The notes: generated by a model not told the origin, from the sequence alone. DNA of 64,000 nucleotides from Oscarella lobularis (GCF_947507565.1 NC_089178.1:1-64000); one strand, 5' to 3'; counted from the stretch's first letter, positions 11,601 through 26,100 are shown. A program made the numbers and translations.

Positions 11601-14233
11601 AAAGTCCGCTCCGTCAGGAAGCCACGACGTTTTGTCGTCGCATTTAAAATCGGACGATTTGAAAGCGTTGGAAGCGGTCCTACTTCAACTTTCGACTGGT
11701 AATTATTGATGCGTCGTGGTGTCATGGCGAATTACATCTGTCCTCCTATTAAAAAGGCTTGAAGCTCGACGAAGTGGAGATTAGTGGTGCTGAAGATCCG
11801 AGCATTCTCTATAGCGTTATCGCAACTTTGCCATCGGTAACTGCATACAAAGAAGGTCGTGCAATCTTTTATCCGACCTGCTGCTGCACATTCACTACTT
11901 TTTTTTTTTCTTATGTCTAGTGGCTAAATTTCGTCGCAGGACACGATTTTTGGAGTTTTTTGTAAGAGTGGCTCAGAAGGCGCTAATTGAGGGAGAAAGA
12001 GAAGCATTGCTCGAGTGGTCAGACGAAACCTTTTCGTGGTTGGCAAGGTCAGTGATTGCACAGAGGAGAGACTAGACAATCATCGCCATGCGTCGTATAT
12101 AGGAGAAACGATACGATTGTGACGCCCAAAATGGTTTCTATTCGAAAAGGCGAGCCGGTGACACTAGCCGGCGATCAGAACAAATACGTCGTTGCCTTGG
12201 AGGATCACCTAAAGGTGCCGGCGTCCGTCGATGCAGTGCTCATTTCACGATTATTTTTCTCTTTCTCTCAGAAACCCGAGCAAGTACGAAAGGGCAGTAA
12301 AAAAATGGAACCGAAACGACGATCTCCGACGCAGTTGCGGCAACTACTTCGACTAGCGGCGGAAGAAGGCGGCGGCGGCGGCGGCGGCGAGGGAGGCGGC
12401 GAAAGCAAAATCAAAGTTTTACCAAAAGAAGACTTTTACGAGCGCACGGCGGTTCGCACGCCCGTTTTCAAAAAAGCCGACAAAGTATAGGTGCATGGTC
12501 CTACGTACGCGTCCCGGTAACAGAATTGTACTTTGCGCAGAAGAAACGGGGACGCGTGCGAGCCAATCAGGTGGCTTTGTTGGAAAAAATCAAAGTGACT
12601 CAAGACGACATTTTGATGAAAGCGAAGGAAGTGTTGCAAACTCTCCTACCGAGCTACTGGCGAACCATTCATCGTCGTCGCAAGTTGCGTTCGATAAGCA
12701 GCGAAGAAATGCCGTGGAGAGCGCAGGTCAGTGAAAGTGCTACGTCGACATGCACGATGATGACGCTTCATTGCTTCAGCTCAACGTTTTGCTTGCTCTC
12801 TCTCACTTTGGATCAACCGTTAGTCGAATCGATACAAGACGCCAGCACACCTTCTCCTCTTTGCCCGCAGGTTTTGAGACTGCAGAGTAAGCTTATCATT
12901 GTCCCCGGCCTCGCGGGTTTCAATTTGATCAACACATGCATAGGAGTAGAGAACTTGACAGCGAGTGGTTCGCTTTAGAAACAGTCGGAATATTGATTAG
13001 CGGTTGGAACGAGGAAATCAATGTAGACAACAAACCGACGCCGGCCGCGACGATACTTCCAGCCGGTACAACGACATTAACTCTTTTATCGCGCGCGTCT
13101 ATTCCTTCCCGCTTGCTTATTATGCAGTTGATGCTCCAGTGACGGCGGCGGCAGTGACCGCCTTTCCTTCTCTGACGCAGGGAGAAACAGCAGTGCAACC
13201 TGTAGTTGTTACAGAAACGACAGCGGCAGCGGCAACGCAGCCAGAGCGAGGATCAGCTGAGCAGATCATTTCGACTCCGGCTACGAGACTCGGACAAACA
13301 AGCAAAGAAGAAATATCTGCTCCGTCACGGATCAAATACAGACAGACCTCACTGCAAAGAACGTACGTCTGTTTTCGGCGAGCAATCGTAAGAAAACGAC
13401 AGTCAGTCGATAGAAGGTTTGATTGGTTTTGTTCGTCTCTATATAGGTTTTAGCTCATCGAGGTCGTAGCTGGACCCTGTTACAGAATGTCTGTCGAACA
13501 ATGTGGAATTCGACTCGATCCCTGCTGTCGCGCATAGCCAAAAAGAAATCGGCCCACGGCGAACATGGAATGACCGTGGAAAATTTGCGTGCCGATTCGT
13601 GGCGCGCTTTCTACTGCGCTGCCGATTGCCTATTGGATATGCTTGTTCAGTTAGAGGAGGGAAGTCGACAGGCACAGAAAACGGCCGCCGAAGAGAAAGC
13701 CGCTATGGAGACGATGCGGGATCAAGCGGCTGCCGCCAGGTTCAAAGAGAAGCAGAAAGAGAGAGAACAGCAACGACAGAACGAAAAGACGGCGATGACA
13801 AAAAGCTTAGGAGAAGACGGCGCCGCCGCGAGTAGTGTAGATACTTCTGGCGGCGACGAAACAGCAGCAACCGCTCTCAGCGAATCTCAACAGTCGTCTG
13901 AAAATCGAAAGGTTTGGGGGGGGGAGCAAACACATATTGATTAATTTCTAAATTGTCTTTCGTCGCTAGACAAAATCGCAGTCCATCGCCGCCGACACGT
14001 CGGCATCGGCAGCAGACGATCGGAGTCGTTCAACGAGTTCCTGTTTAACGACGACAATCGGTCAATCGGTGACACTTCCATTCACATTGCGTTCGAGCGA
14101 CGGAGACGAGACGGGTCGTCGGGGAAGGACGGGAAAAGAGACAGGTTTGTCCGAAGATGGTCAAGCGGCAATGGGAGGGGGAGCAGCGGGGACGACGACA
14201 ATGACGGCGAATGACGAAGACGAAGAAGCCGGT

Positions 14234-14267
<34 letters not shown>

Positions 14268-17200
14268 TGCCGCCCATGACGACTCATAACATTCCTGCTG
14301 CTGCCGCTCTGAGTGCCGGATTCAATTTATTTGGCGGCGGGGAAAACGGCTGGGTCGGCGGAGCGGAAGCCGAGGACGGCGGAGCGAGTTTGCATTTTGA
14401 AGATTTTCTTGACGACAAGACGACCGTCGATCTTCAGTCGCTCAAATCGATCGTACTGCAGTCGTTTCAGTTATTGTTTTATGAACAGCAATGGGAGAAG
14501 TTGGTCGCGCTTGCACTCAGCTTTAACACGCTGACGAGGTATGAAATTATTTTCCGGCGGCAGTTATCCACTCGTCTACTTTTTCCTTGTAGAGATCGCT
14601 ATGCGGAACAAGTCGTTCCTCTGCTTGTCGTCGCCCAAAAACGACTGGCAAGTCGAGCCGCTAGCATTGGTGACGTGCCTAGCAGTTCAGAGAGTATGCA
14701 CGCATCGCTCGCTCATCGTTGTTCTATTTGTTGGATTTAGATATCAGCGCTGGAGCTCACATTGATCCGGTCGGTCACGAAGTCTACGATCGTCGTATGG
14801 CGCTCAAATTGGTGTCTGTTCCGCTAAGCGTTTCCATGAGTTTGGACGCCATGGAAAGAGCGTACGACTCAATGACGCATTCGTCGCGCTCATTGATCTA
14901 TTGTCGCCGTCTTCTCGTCCGATACCTCGCCGGTCACACTGCCGGTATATGCATACGTCGTCGATCATCACGTCATTAGAAAGAATCGTTTTTTATCAGG
15001 TTATTCGATTCTGAAGAAAAAGAAGAAGGAAATCGACGACGAAGGCAGTATCGACGACGATGACGGCGCGGACACGGTGGCCATCGACCCACCTTCTCCT
15101 TTTCTTAGTCACAACGGAGAGCCTGAGGAAATCGAATGCAATCCTCTCTCAGAGTCTCAACTTTCCGTTATAGTCGCCGCTTATGATAGAACAATAGGTA
15201 AGTGCATGAAGCAGATGAAGAGACTTGAAATTATAAATGTCTCTGTGCTCCTCAAGAGTCACTTCTCGTGAAGAAAAAGTACGACTTGGCAGTGCAAGCT
15301 ATGCACGAACTGGGAAACGTTCACTACAACGCCGGTGACGTGAGGTGAGAGCAAACGCGGCATGCAGTTAACCTCTATCAATTGATCGTTTTCTATAGAC
15401 GTGCTTTCAAAAATTGGGCTGAAGCGTTGGATACATTACTTCAAGTCGATGACTGCATCAATGATTGGCGCCGCAGTGTCGGTTCACCCGATCGGATCAA
15501 CGAAGTTTTACTTGAACGTTGTGGAATTTGGGGATGTCTTCTCGGCGGAATCCTCGCTTCGAAAATTGCCGAGTAATTTAGAGGACATTCACGTGATGAA
15601 TTGAGTGATGGGCTGTCGTCTAGATTCGTACTCTTTCACAGTTTGGAACGGCGTCTTGCATACACGTTGATGTCGACCGCTTTATTTAAGAGCGTTTTCC
15701 GCGCGTCACTCGCCTATCCAAGCGAAAACTGCGACTTTGCTTTCTACGTTTTGGAATCTCGCGAGTTGATACCGGGTCTCGATTTGTTTTCGGATCGATT
15801 TCGTTGCGATCCTCAAACGCTTTTGGCCGCCCTCAAGTGGAATATACAGGAACTGATTTCAGCAAAACATTATATGAAAGTAGGCATCATTCAAATTCTT
15901 GACAACCGCCATTTGTCTTTTTCTAGACACTTCCCTTATTGACTCTCTATTCATATGTCGCCGGAACTGTTTGTCGCAATTTACAGGAACTTGTGCAAGC
16001 CCGACTGTGGAAGGTCTAGCTCTTTGTTTCTCCTCTTCTCTTTCTATTTATTCGTTTCTCTCTTAGATCGAATCTCTCACTGAACTGCGCTACTTCTCCG
16101 AAGCCCTCCAAGTCTACAGCCAATTGCTTCACGGTCACAAATTGCCGCAAGTTGTCAACGACTTTCATCGACAACCGGAATCAAAAATGATCTCTTTGCG
16201 ATTTTCAAACGGATTACCTCTCACCGATCCAACAAATTTCAAGGTACAGACTCTCACCACCCCAACGTACATGATACGGTATACCAATTGCACATTTCGC
16301 CGCCGAAGGTCATGACTCATTTATTTGAAAAATCGCTATCTCCTTCTCTCGCCTCCCTCTATGGACCTCATCTGACGACGGCTCTAGCTCTAGCTCAAGC
16401 GCGATTGCAAGTCGTTATTGCTTCAACTATACCGGGTCTTCCAAAGTGCGAAGACGAGCCTTCCAAGTAGACCACATGCAGGCAGACAGAGAGGCAAAGT
16501 AATTAATTGATAAATTTGTTTTTCAGGCGAACGACGTCAGCCAAAGTGAGATCGTCGTCGGCGGCGTCCGTCACTTCCGTACATAAATCAACGTCGAAGC
16601 AGGCTCTCGCATCAAGTACGAATTATTTGAATTTCCGTCGTCACTATAGTATCTCTTATGTAGCTGCTACTATTGGCGGTCGATCATTGAGCAGCGTCTC
16701 TCAAGCGAGCTTGTCTTCCAAAGCTAGTCGCATTTTCAAAAAGGCGAAAACCATTCCAAGTCTTGAAACAATCAAAGTCCTTTATAATTATTATTTTCGT
16801 TTCTCTTTCTCCATCATGATTGGGCGAATTTTAGGGAACTTTTTTGGAAGATGCAGAGCACGCAATAAGCGCTCACATGGATGTTTTACTAGGCAGTTAT
16901 TCAGACGGCTCCGATCTTCCGCCGAGCGACCATTTGACTCCGTCTGAAGTCGAACTGACGACGCGCTGTTTGCTCGAGTTGTCAGCAATCGCAAACGAAC
17001 ATTATCATTCTCTGCCGGCAGCACGCTACGCATCTCAGGCGCTCCATTTACTGCAAACCGCTCCGTCTCGCTGCAAAGAACAGGCGAACGCCTAGTAAGA
17101 AGAAGCCGTCTTTGCGTACGAATTCGAAGCAACTAACGTGTTGTTTTTCAGCTTGTCTCAAACTGAGTTGGATGCTCATCGAAGATTGGATGCTCGTCTC

Positions 17201-19967
17201 TGGCTGAGATGTCGCGAGGCACTCGTTTCCGCTCTTAGCGACAAAGCCGACGCTCGCTTTCTCGACGACAACATTCGAGTCGCAGAATTGGGATCGCTGA
17301 AGAGTCATTGCACAAGTGGATTGGAAGAAGCCAAAGCTTTTGGCGACGACGAAATGGCTGTCAAATTTCAATTTTACCAAGTCGTATCAAATCTAAGCAT
17401 GGATAAGGAAGACGAATCATTTAGGAAAAAATTATCGGTAACACCACTTAGCGAGAGTGCATGACTTTAACTTCATAATATTTATTTCTCAAGGATTTGG
17501 TGAGCATGGCAACGAACGTCGTCGATCCGTCATTTTCGTGTCGACGATTGCACGTCGTCGCTCTTCTTCTTCTCGGCGATATGAAAGGAGTCTCTTTCGA
17601 TGCCTTAGAACAATACAGATGTGCCGAGAAGATCGTCTTCGAATTGATGCGAGGACACGGCGAATCGATCGTGCGCGACGAGCTCAACACGAGCTTGGCG
17701 TCTCTACGAAACATCTATCTTCCTTCGTTGCGTCTCGTCGCAAATTTGAAGCTTCGACTCGGCGTCGATTTGGCTCGAAAAGCATTGAATTCTCCCGACT
17801 CTCTAATTGCTGCTGAAAAGTCTATTTTCGTTCGTCAAGTCATGCAATTGGGAAACTATAGGAGAATTTCACAACTTCAAGTTGTTCATCAACCCGTTCG
17901 ACCGAATGCTCCACCTCCGGCGGCTGCCGTTCGTTTGACGGCTGTCGGGACGGGTTTAGGCGATGACGGCGGTGGCGGCGGCGGAGGCGGAGGCGGCGGC
18001 GGCGGCGGAAGTGGAGAACGACCCAATGTTTGGTGCGTACCTGCCGTCGTTTTAAGCGCCGGTCTCGACGTCGCTCGAGTGATGGCTGAAAAAGATGGTC
18101 AACTCGAATCGGTGCTCGGCTTTTTTCTCGGAATTTGCGAACGACATTTGGCACTCGCTGACGGAACGACTCATCGTGAAGCAGTCAACACACTCTTGGA
18201 AGCCGTCCAATCGACCGTATCGCTTGACTTTAATCTAAGGTTGGTGGTGATTGATTAACTATGGAGTTTTTAGTAAATTAATCTACTTTCTCTATAGACT
18301 AATGGCCAAGTCGTATCTCGAAGTTGCTCTTACTTATCTTGACAGTAGCAGTCGTCCTATTCCAGAAAACCTTTTGACCGCAACTGCTGGCGCCGCCGCT
18401 GCCGCCGGCGAACCGAACGACGCTGCCACTCCCACCACCGCCGCCGCGTCAAAAAATCGCGAATCGAAATCGGAGCGAGTGAGAAAGGAACGAGTGCGGG
18501 AGCTCGAAAAAGAAAGACTCAAAGAAAAATTGGCGGCGTGGATTGCCATTCGATCGGCCTACGTTGCCGGACAGTGCGACGCGGCGGTCGCTTCTCTTTT
18601 TGCTTCGTCTCAACAGGACTCGTCGTGTCCGCAATTTAACGAATTCGACGCCGTCGCTCTGCCCGATTTTGCAAAAATGGAACTGCGCGGAGACGACGGT
18701 TTGCATTTTCGCAACATCAACGACGTCTCGCCACCCGCTTTTGAAGCGAACTATCATTGTTACGTCCGTCGCCCACTTGCCCTTCTTCCCGATTTGAAAA
18801 ACATCGGATGGGCTTCCGTTCTGCGATACGTCTCCGTTTTGCGTCTCTCGCTCGCCGCCTTATCGACCAGTCTCATTCCGGACGTCATTGCCTCGCCACT
18901 CGCCTCTCGTCTAGTCACGCGACTCCTTCACCTTCGTATCTTTCTTCTCGAACGTTATTCGCCGTATGCGTCGGCGGCGAACGCTCCTACTTTTGTCAAA
19001 GCACTTCATCTTCCTTATACGCCTCTTGCAAAACTTCAGAATACGACGGAGACGAGAGCGGGATCCGTGCTCGTCAGCGAACCGCAGCCGAAAACTGCCA
19101 CTACGACAGCCGCAGCCGCCGCTTCCGCTACTCCCGCCGCTACTACTGTCTCAGCTACAACAGCCATCCTCCTCGAAACTGTAGCCGAAGAAGAAGAGGA
19201 AGACGAAGAAAAAGACGTTGACGATTCAGTGGAAGAACGTGAACGTATTTCGTCGATGCCGCCGACAGGGTCATCGGCAGTGGCAGCGGCAGCGGCAAAA
19301 GACGGCGGCGTGAGCACGTGTGGTGACAACGAAATTTGTTTTCAGTGGTACAGACCGATTCTCGGCGGCGGTACTAACATCAAAACGGTTTCATCGTCGA
19401 ATCATCATCATCAGATTGTCTGCTTGTACGCTATCAATGTAAAAGGAGGAAGAGCGCTTTCTTACTCGTCCAAATTGGGCTTGATTGTCGGGCAGAGAAA
19501 AATGAATATCGATGACGTGACGTCTCTGTCTGTAAACCTACGCAAATTGCTCGCGGAAACGGAATCAAAGCAGCGGACGACCGAGATGGATCCAGGAGTC
19601 GAATCAGAAGCAGAATCGGTTCTACTTGAATCCGAGTCGTCGTCAACTCTTGACGCCGCCGCCGTCTCCAAACCGGAAACGAATCGAAAATGGTCGTCAG
19701 GAAATTCGCTTCGACTTTCCTTCTCCGACTGTCTCGTCAAAATTGCATCTCTCATGGATATGAAAGATAAAAGTCTTTCAACACAAGTAGGTAAACACAT
19801 TCCATCAAGGCGAACTAATATCTTTTTTTTGACAGCAGATAAAAGTGGAGCCAAGCGTGAGTAATCTGAAAAGTTTGCTCACTCTGTTTCACTTCAGCGG
19901 TGGTGGCGCACTAGTCACAGGTGCCACCGCTGAATTGGTCAAGTTTTTCAAGTTGATGCTATCTTAA
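6536..19967 (+). CDS. CFAP54: Cilia- and flagella-associated protein 54
   Basis: Very large axonemal protein of the C1d projection of the central pair, needed for ciliary beating. The gene fills 13.4 kb with several dozen small introns. Landmarks seen in order: FDLWNNFSDRLPVHYLRRKLVETGEEF near the N-terminus; helical repeat-like exons; at about 10180-10500 a fibronectin-III-like part with VTWYRLFG, YVKGLESGVKYLFALAAYNECGKL and GSSTKPIL, followed by AAYQAGVLDVSKQAAKVLW; a section with LVALALSFNTLTR and VVPLLVVAQKRL (14500-14650); NIGWASVLRYVSVLRLSLAAL (about 18800). ATG 6536 is the last ATG before the conserved start. The tail is read with donor 19788, a NAGNAG-type acceptor near 19840 and stop TAA 19965-19967; another splice choice would end at 19864. 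Poly-Gly, poly-Ala and poly-Pro inserts lie between conserved blocks. Confidence 0.82.
8620..8657 (+). repeat. (GGC)n coding for poly-glycine in CFAP54
   Basis: About 12 pure GGC codons in the reading frame, giving an uninterrupted glycine run in a linker of CFAP54. Confidence 0.9.
8736..8772 (+). repeat. (GCC)n coding for poly-alanine in CFAP54
   Basis: GCC-rich tract with a few ACC codons, giving an alanine run followed directly by a proline run. It is 80 bases downstream of the GGC tract and in the same exon frame. Confidence 0.85.
12368..12390 (+). repeat. (GGC)n coding for poly-glycine in CFAP54
   Basis: Short GGC run giving seven glycines, then a Glu/Gly-rich stretch. Confidence 0.85.
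14236..14268 (+). repeat. (GGC)n coding for poly-glycine in CFAP54
   Basis: Eleven consecutive GGC codons after a Glu-Ala-Gly lead, giving a glycine run before VPPMTTHN in CFAP54. Confidence 0.88.
17967..18009 (+). repeat. (GGC/GGA)n coding for poly-glycine in CFAP54
   Basis: About 14 glycine codons, mostly GGC with some GGA and GGT, between an RLTAVGTG stretch and ERPNVWCVPAVV. The interruptions suggest it is older than the pure tracts. Confidence 0.88.
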
Positions 19968-20153
19968 CACATTTACCGTATACCCCTGTTTTATTCTACA
20001 CTATAATATTCACGAAGAAGCATGTATACCGTAGACCCTGTTCTAAAGAGTTCTAAAGTCACGCGGAAACGTTAACGCGCTCTATAGAGATCCTCCTTGC
20101 CTTTTGGTGAGGCGTGAAGAAGCGGTGGTCCGTGGTCGGCGGCGGCAGAGACA
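19968..20153. other. Intergenic spacer CFAP54-EEA1
   Basis: 186 bases between two genes on the same strand. It must hold the CFAP54 3' end and the EEA1 promoter and leader. I see no TATA box and no clear poly(A) hexamer; a GGCGGCGGCAGAG stretch sits just before the EEA1 start. Confidence 0.5.
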
Positions 20154-23100
20154 ATGCTAAAGAAGATTCTGAAGCGGAAAGACGAGAGTCCGGTAAGTGA
20201 AAGCGATGCGATCGGTGTAAACAATTGATGTCGTCATGTGGCAGACGTCATCGAGCTCGCCGTTAGCATCGTCGTCTTCTGGACGCCAAAAATCGGCTCT
20301 ATCGATGCGATCGTCATCGAGAGACGCCATCGTCGATTTAAACATTGCAAAGCTGCTCGAATCGAACGTGGAAAAGGAGTCGGACGTCGACAATTTGCGA
20401 GAACATGCGAAAAAGTTGACGAAAGCACTCAGAGTAACATTTCCTTATCTCAAAATCGCGCGCGAGTCCTTCTCTTGCAAAAGGACGAACGAGAATACAC
20501 GCAATCGCTGAAGAATCAAGTCGATCGACTTCATCTTGTTCAAATGCAGCCAAGCAATCAAGTCCAAGAGGTCACACTAAAAAAATGTTCTTTACCATTT
20601 ATTTGACTTACTTGTCAAAGGAGCTTATGGTCGTCAAAAAAATGTTTGAGGAGACGGATCAAGCGCGATTCGAAGGTGAGCAGAGCTGCACAAGAGAACC
20701 ACGGGCTCCATCGTTCAATGACGTCATTTAGCTACTTCTGAGTTGGAACAAGTCAAGCAAAAACTGACGAATCTTGAGACAGAATACGAAAAGACGAAAG
20801 CAGTTGGACAAAGAGCTGCTCAGACTGTAAAAAAGAAAACTAGTGTCTTTTCTTACCTTTTTTTTGGTTGTTATAGGCCGCTGAAATGGCTTCTCTCAAA
20901 TCGGAGTGTGATGAATTCAGAAGCAAGACAGCGGCAATGGACGCTCAAGTTGGCGTTCTATCAGTACACCTTTAAAAATTGGTCCCTTTGCGTCACTGAT
21001 TTCATTTCTAGGATGAACTGATTCGAAGAAATCAGGAATTGATTGAGTTGAAACAAGAATTGGAATCGCGTCCGACGACTGACGACGTTTCTTTGCTCAA
21101 AAAGGAAATGCACGGTTTGCAAGAGAATTTTCTCAAAGCGGCGCTCGACAAAGAGAACGAAGTGAAAGAAATACAGAAGAAGAAGAACGAATTATCCGAA
21201 GAATGGGCTAGGTACTCTTATTATTATTATTATTAATAAGTGTCGTCATTTTTCTCGACTTCGCGTATAGAAGTCAAGCAAGGATCAAGGCTCTTGAGGC
21301 AGAACTTGGCGCTAAGAGTATGACTAGTTCCGAACATGTTCAAAGGTACGTTAACACTGCTTCTCTCTTTTACATACACATTGTATATATATATGCTAGA
21401 TTGGAATTTCAAGTGCAAGACCTAAAAGATCAATTGGCGTTGGCGCCAAAGCAAACAGACTTTGACAGGTACTAGTATTGTCTTTGGGCTGCCTTTCTGC
21501 ATACTTGTCTCTTTCTCTCTCTATATATATATAGACAAAGCGAAACGATACGCGAATTGGAGAAAAAGCTTGCTGAGAGAGAAAAACCGGAAGAAGTTGC
21601 TAGGTAAGTTGATTGCGTCACGCACTTATTTTGGTCTCTATCTCGTCATCAAGACTTCAAGAACGCGTCAAGTCGCTCGACCACCAATTGACTCTGGCTC
21701 CTAAGCAGAAAGATCTTGATGAGTAAGACCGCGATTTTCACGTTTTCTTTTTGATGTATAGCGTCTAGAAAATTGACGCTGATCGCTCAACTTGAGGCGG
21801 AGAAGAACGCAAAAGTAGAGATGATTAATAGGTAAGTTGGGGGTCATTTGATGATGCGCTTCATTGTACGTATACGTAGTTTGAAAACGAAAATCAAAGA
21901 AGTCGATCAGGAACTACGAGACGCACCCAAACACAATTACGTCAGTGGGTACGTGCATCCTTTTTCCCTAAAGGGTAACTAAGATCATTCTACTCTTTTA
22001 GACTAGAACAACGTCTCCAGGAAACGGAGAGTGCTCTGAAAACGAGCAAAGCGGATACCGTTGAAAAAGATAGGCAGTATCATGAATGTCAGAAGGAGGT
22101 GAAGCAGGTGAAACGACTCGACATAATCGTTCATTTCTCTGTGTAAAATTGCCGTTTAGACGTTGGGAATTGTCGCCGAGAAAGACGCTTCATTGACTCG
22201 GCTTGCAAGAGACTTGGAAAAGGCAAACGCTTTAGCAAGAGAAGAGGTACGTACAACCCTTTTCATCAGCTCCCTGTATATACGTTTCCCCCCTCCCCTA
22301 TAGGCAACTCTCAAAGGTGCCTGTCAAGAAGAGGCAAAACAAAAGCAGGCACTCTTGGAAGAAGAAGGGAGAAAGGTTGCAGCAAGGTAGACCTTAGGAA
22401 CTGTACGTAATAAAGAAAGGAATGAAGAGGGGCTTCGCGCGCAGGGAGAGACAAATCGGAGAACTGGAAAATGATTTACGACAAGTGCGAGAAAGCGTCA
22501 CTCGTCTCGAATCGGAGAGAACCGATTTAATTGAAAAAGTACGACCATATCTACGTGACAAAAAACTCATTTTTTCGTCGTCTTTTTTTTCGTTTAGATT
22601 GAGGCCGGCGAAGGCGTTGCGACTGCTATTGATCAGTTATCACGAGAAAAGGTATCAACGATGTAGATCACTAACATTTGACGTTGCCTTGTGCTGATTG
22701 GCTAATCTGCATGCTGCCGCGCTGAGTCTCAATGCTAATAGACCAAGCAATTGTTGTGTGATTCTTCAGGAGGTTTTACAGCAGCGACTAAGCCAATTGG
22801 AGGAAACGTCGAGAGCTGAGCTGAAAAAAATTGAGACGACTGCCGAAGAACGAGACCGGCAACTTCGAAATGTATTTTGCAATTGATCTATTCGCGATTT
22901 CGTGATTTGACTCAAATCAGCTGTCTACCGAGGTTGAATCGTGGAAAGAAAAATTTCGCGAACAAAGCGTGAATCTGGGACGACTTGAACAGGAGCGAGA
23001 GCGTCTTTCCGAAGATTATCAAACGAAGGTAGAGAGAACAAAAAGCCCCACTTTTAGATGATGACGTTATCAGCTCCACGAAAAGGTATCTGTTCTTGCT

Positions 23101-26100
23101 GAAGTAAAACGCGAGAGCCAGGAGAGAGAGTCCGACTTTGAAGCGAAATTGGCGGCAGAGAAAGAGGCTCTTCGCATCGCCCAAGATCGTATCAAGGAGA
23201 GAGAATCGGAATGTGGACAAGTGAAGGCAGATTTGACTCAAAAGCTCGATTTAGCGCTAAGAGAACGAGATGATGTCGTAGCAAGTTTAAAAGAAACGCT
23301 GCAATCAAAGGTAATAAACTCTCTACTTGTCATGCATCCAGTGCCACACACAGTAATTTCGTAGGAGGATAAGATAGAAAGTTTAGAAAGTTCACTTAGC
23401 CAATCATTGATGGAGCAGCGATCTTTACAAGATCGATTGACCGAGACGGACGCAGTAGGAGCAGTTCAATTTCTTTCTTATACACGTACAGTATTTTTCT
23501 TTATCTCTCTAGTCACTCACAACCGTAAGAGCCGATTACGATGCGTTGAACGCGAAGCACTTGAAAACCAAAGTCGGCTTCTTTATAGATAGCAAGTAGA
23601 GAAACGATTGCGTTTCTTGTAGGACGAACTTGCGGAAAAAGTCGAAATTTTTGATAGGCGTCATGACGAAATTTGTCAGAAAGCTGAAGAACTGAAACAA
23701 AAATCATCGGTTTTAGAGGTAGGCTAAAAACAAAGCCGTTTGCATTGATTTGACGGCGCTTTAGGATTCTCTTACTTGCAGCTCAAAGGAATCAGACTTA
23801 CTTAAGTCACAGGTAGAATAGTAAGACTGTCGCCGCCCGGCATGCCGTCATGTATGCATTGCAGCTTTCCGAATCGGAAGTGAAAGCGTCCAAGTTGAGT
23901 ATAAGAATCGAAGAACTTGAAAACGTTTGTCAAAAAGAGAAAAAAACCGCGGCGGCGATATTAATAGTTTGGGGTTGTAGGAATTAGAGAAAGCAAGGGC
24001 ATCTGCTCTAGAGGAAAAGGATCTTTATGAATCAAAATTAGGCAAGATGGAAATGAAGGTATTGGGCCAGAGTGGTTGGTACGTTTGTTGCGATGCGGTA
24101 AATTTCAGGTTTCGGAAGCTAACAGTAAAATCGAGAGTTTAGAAGCATCGGTCAAAGTAAGGACCGCCTCTGATCTGTAAAACGACTAGCGCTTGTGCAG
24201 GCAGAGAAAGGATCGTCGGCTGAACTGAAGACTTCACTTGACGAAAGATTGCGCAGAATTCAAGAAACCAATGACGAGGTAAAGAAATAAAGAAGAACGA
24301 GTCAATAATGAATGACATGCATTAGCTGGCAGCAGTTAAAGTACGAAACGACGAACTCAATCAACAACTGAAGGCAAGCCAATCTCATCCCAGTCTTCTT
24401 ATCTGCGTTCACCTAATTCTCTTCCTTTTAGACGGAAAGCGAGAGAGCTGCCGCTCTTCAAGGGCATCTGACTGAACTTGATAGTCAGCTATTGCAACAA
24501 ATAGATCAGAGAGATTCGAGAGAGCAACAGCTCTTTGGCCAATTGAGCAAAAAGGACGAGCAGATCAAAGCGATGCAGAGCGACCTTCACGTACCTACCG
24601 TCTTATTATGACTTTTTCTCGCCACTCATTTTCTCTCTTCTCAGATGCTTCATCAGGAAATGGAAGGAAAAGGTTCTGTGTGCAATAACTACGAAATGCA
24701 GCTCGTTAGAATTCAAGCAGAGTTGAAAGTGAATACACAAAGAACGAGAAAGTATACGTACGAATTAATTCCTTTTTTACACAGGAAGAAAAGTCTCGAG
24801 TCGTTTCCTTGGAGAGAGAACTCGACGGGACAAAGAAGGAGCTGACCGTAAGACGATGATGCACGGGGGAATAGTGAGCGACGCGTCGAGACGGGGTTGC
24901 GCGCCGTTTTCTAGCAAATGAATGAGCAGTCGAATATTCGCGATACAGAATTGGCAACTTTGAGAAAGAGCGCCGACGAAACGGAACGTTTGATGAATTC
25001 GACTGTTGAGCAATTGACAGAAGTGAGGAGAGTCTTGATCGCTAGGCAACTCTCGTAAAATATTTTCAGGTGAAATCTGCGTTGAGCGATCGCCTTGTTG
25101 AACAAGACAATCAATTGAAGAACTTGAAAGCGAAAATTGAAGAATTGAACGAAGAAAAGGCGCGCGACTTTTTCCTATATCAAATAGATAGATAGCATAG
25201 GTGACTGTGTCACGACTTTAGAACGATCTTTCAGCTTTGCTCAAGGCGAAAGAGAGCGCAATTATGACAACGACCCAAAAGAGGTATTCGTATTTCATTT
25301 ATTTACGTCGATGGATTGTTTCCGCCCTCTAGGTCGGAAGTGGAGCGCGATAAAGAGGACCTCATGTCCGACTTGGCAACAGAAAGAGAAGAAAGAAGCA
25401 AAGAGCAGCGACTATTCGAAGAGTCGAGTGCAAGTGCGAAAACTCAAATTCAAAATTTGGAACGTGAACTCGAAAGCGTACGTGTACATACACACACACA
25501 CACAAGATAATTCTTATTTATTTATTAAATAAACCGTGCAGATAAATAAGGAAAAGAAGAGAATGGAAGACGAGTCGGAATCAAAAGAGGCCAAACTTCG
25601 AGTTCAACTTGCTTCAGTCACATCAGAACTCGTTCGTTTTCTAATTTTCCTCTTACTTAATTCACAACTAGACGTTCGTAGGAGCAAATACGACAGGAAC
25701 GGGCCAATTTGAAGGACGCGCATGACGACATGAAAGTTCAGCACGAAGTAGAAATGTCGGCTCTAAGCGGCAACTTGGCTACGCTGAGAACTGAAGTCGA
25801 AGCAAGAAAAAGAAAGGTCGCAGCCGAAGAAAGAGTTTCCAATAAACTACGAGGAGATATAGCCGGTAAGCAGTTAACTAATTTTTACCAATGTCGAAGT
25901 AATTAATTAATTAATTCTCTCGCTTTTGTACTTAGTTCTTCAAGCTTCAATGCAGAATTTTCAAGACGAAAGACGAAAGTTGCTCGAACGTTGCGTTGGC
26001 AGCGACGAAGAAATTCAAAAGTTACGTGGTCACGTTGCAAATTTGAAGCAGCGTCTCGACGAAACGCACGCCGCATTACAAGATCTGGGGCGAGAGAATG

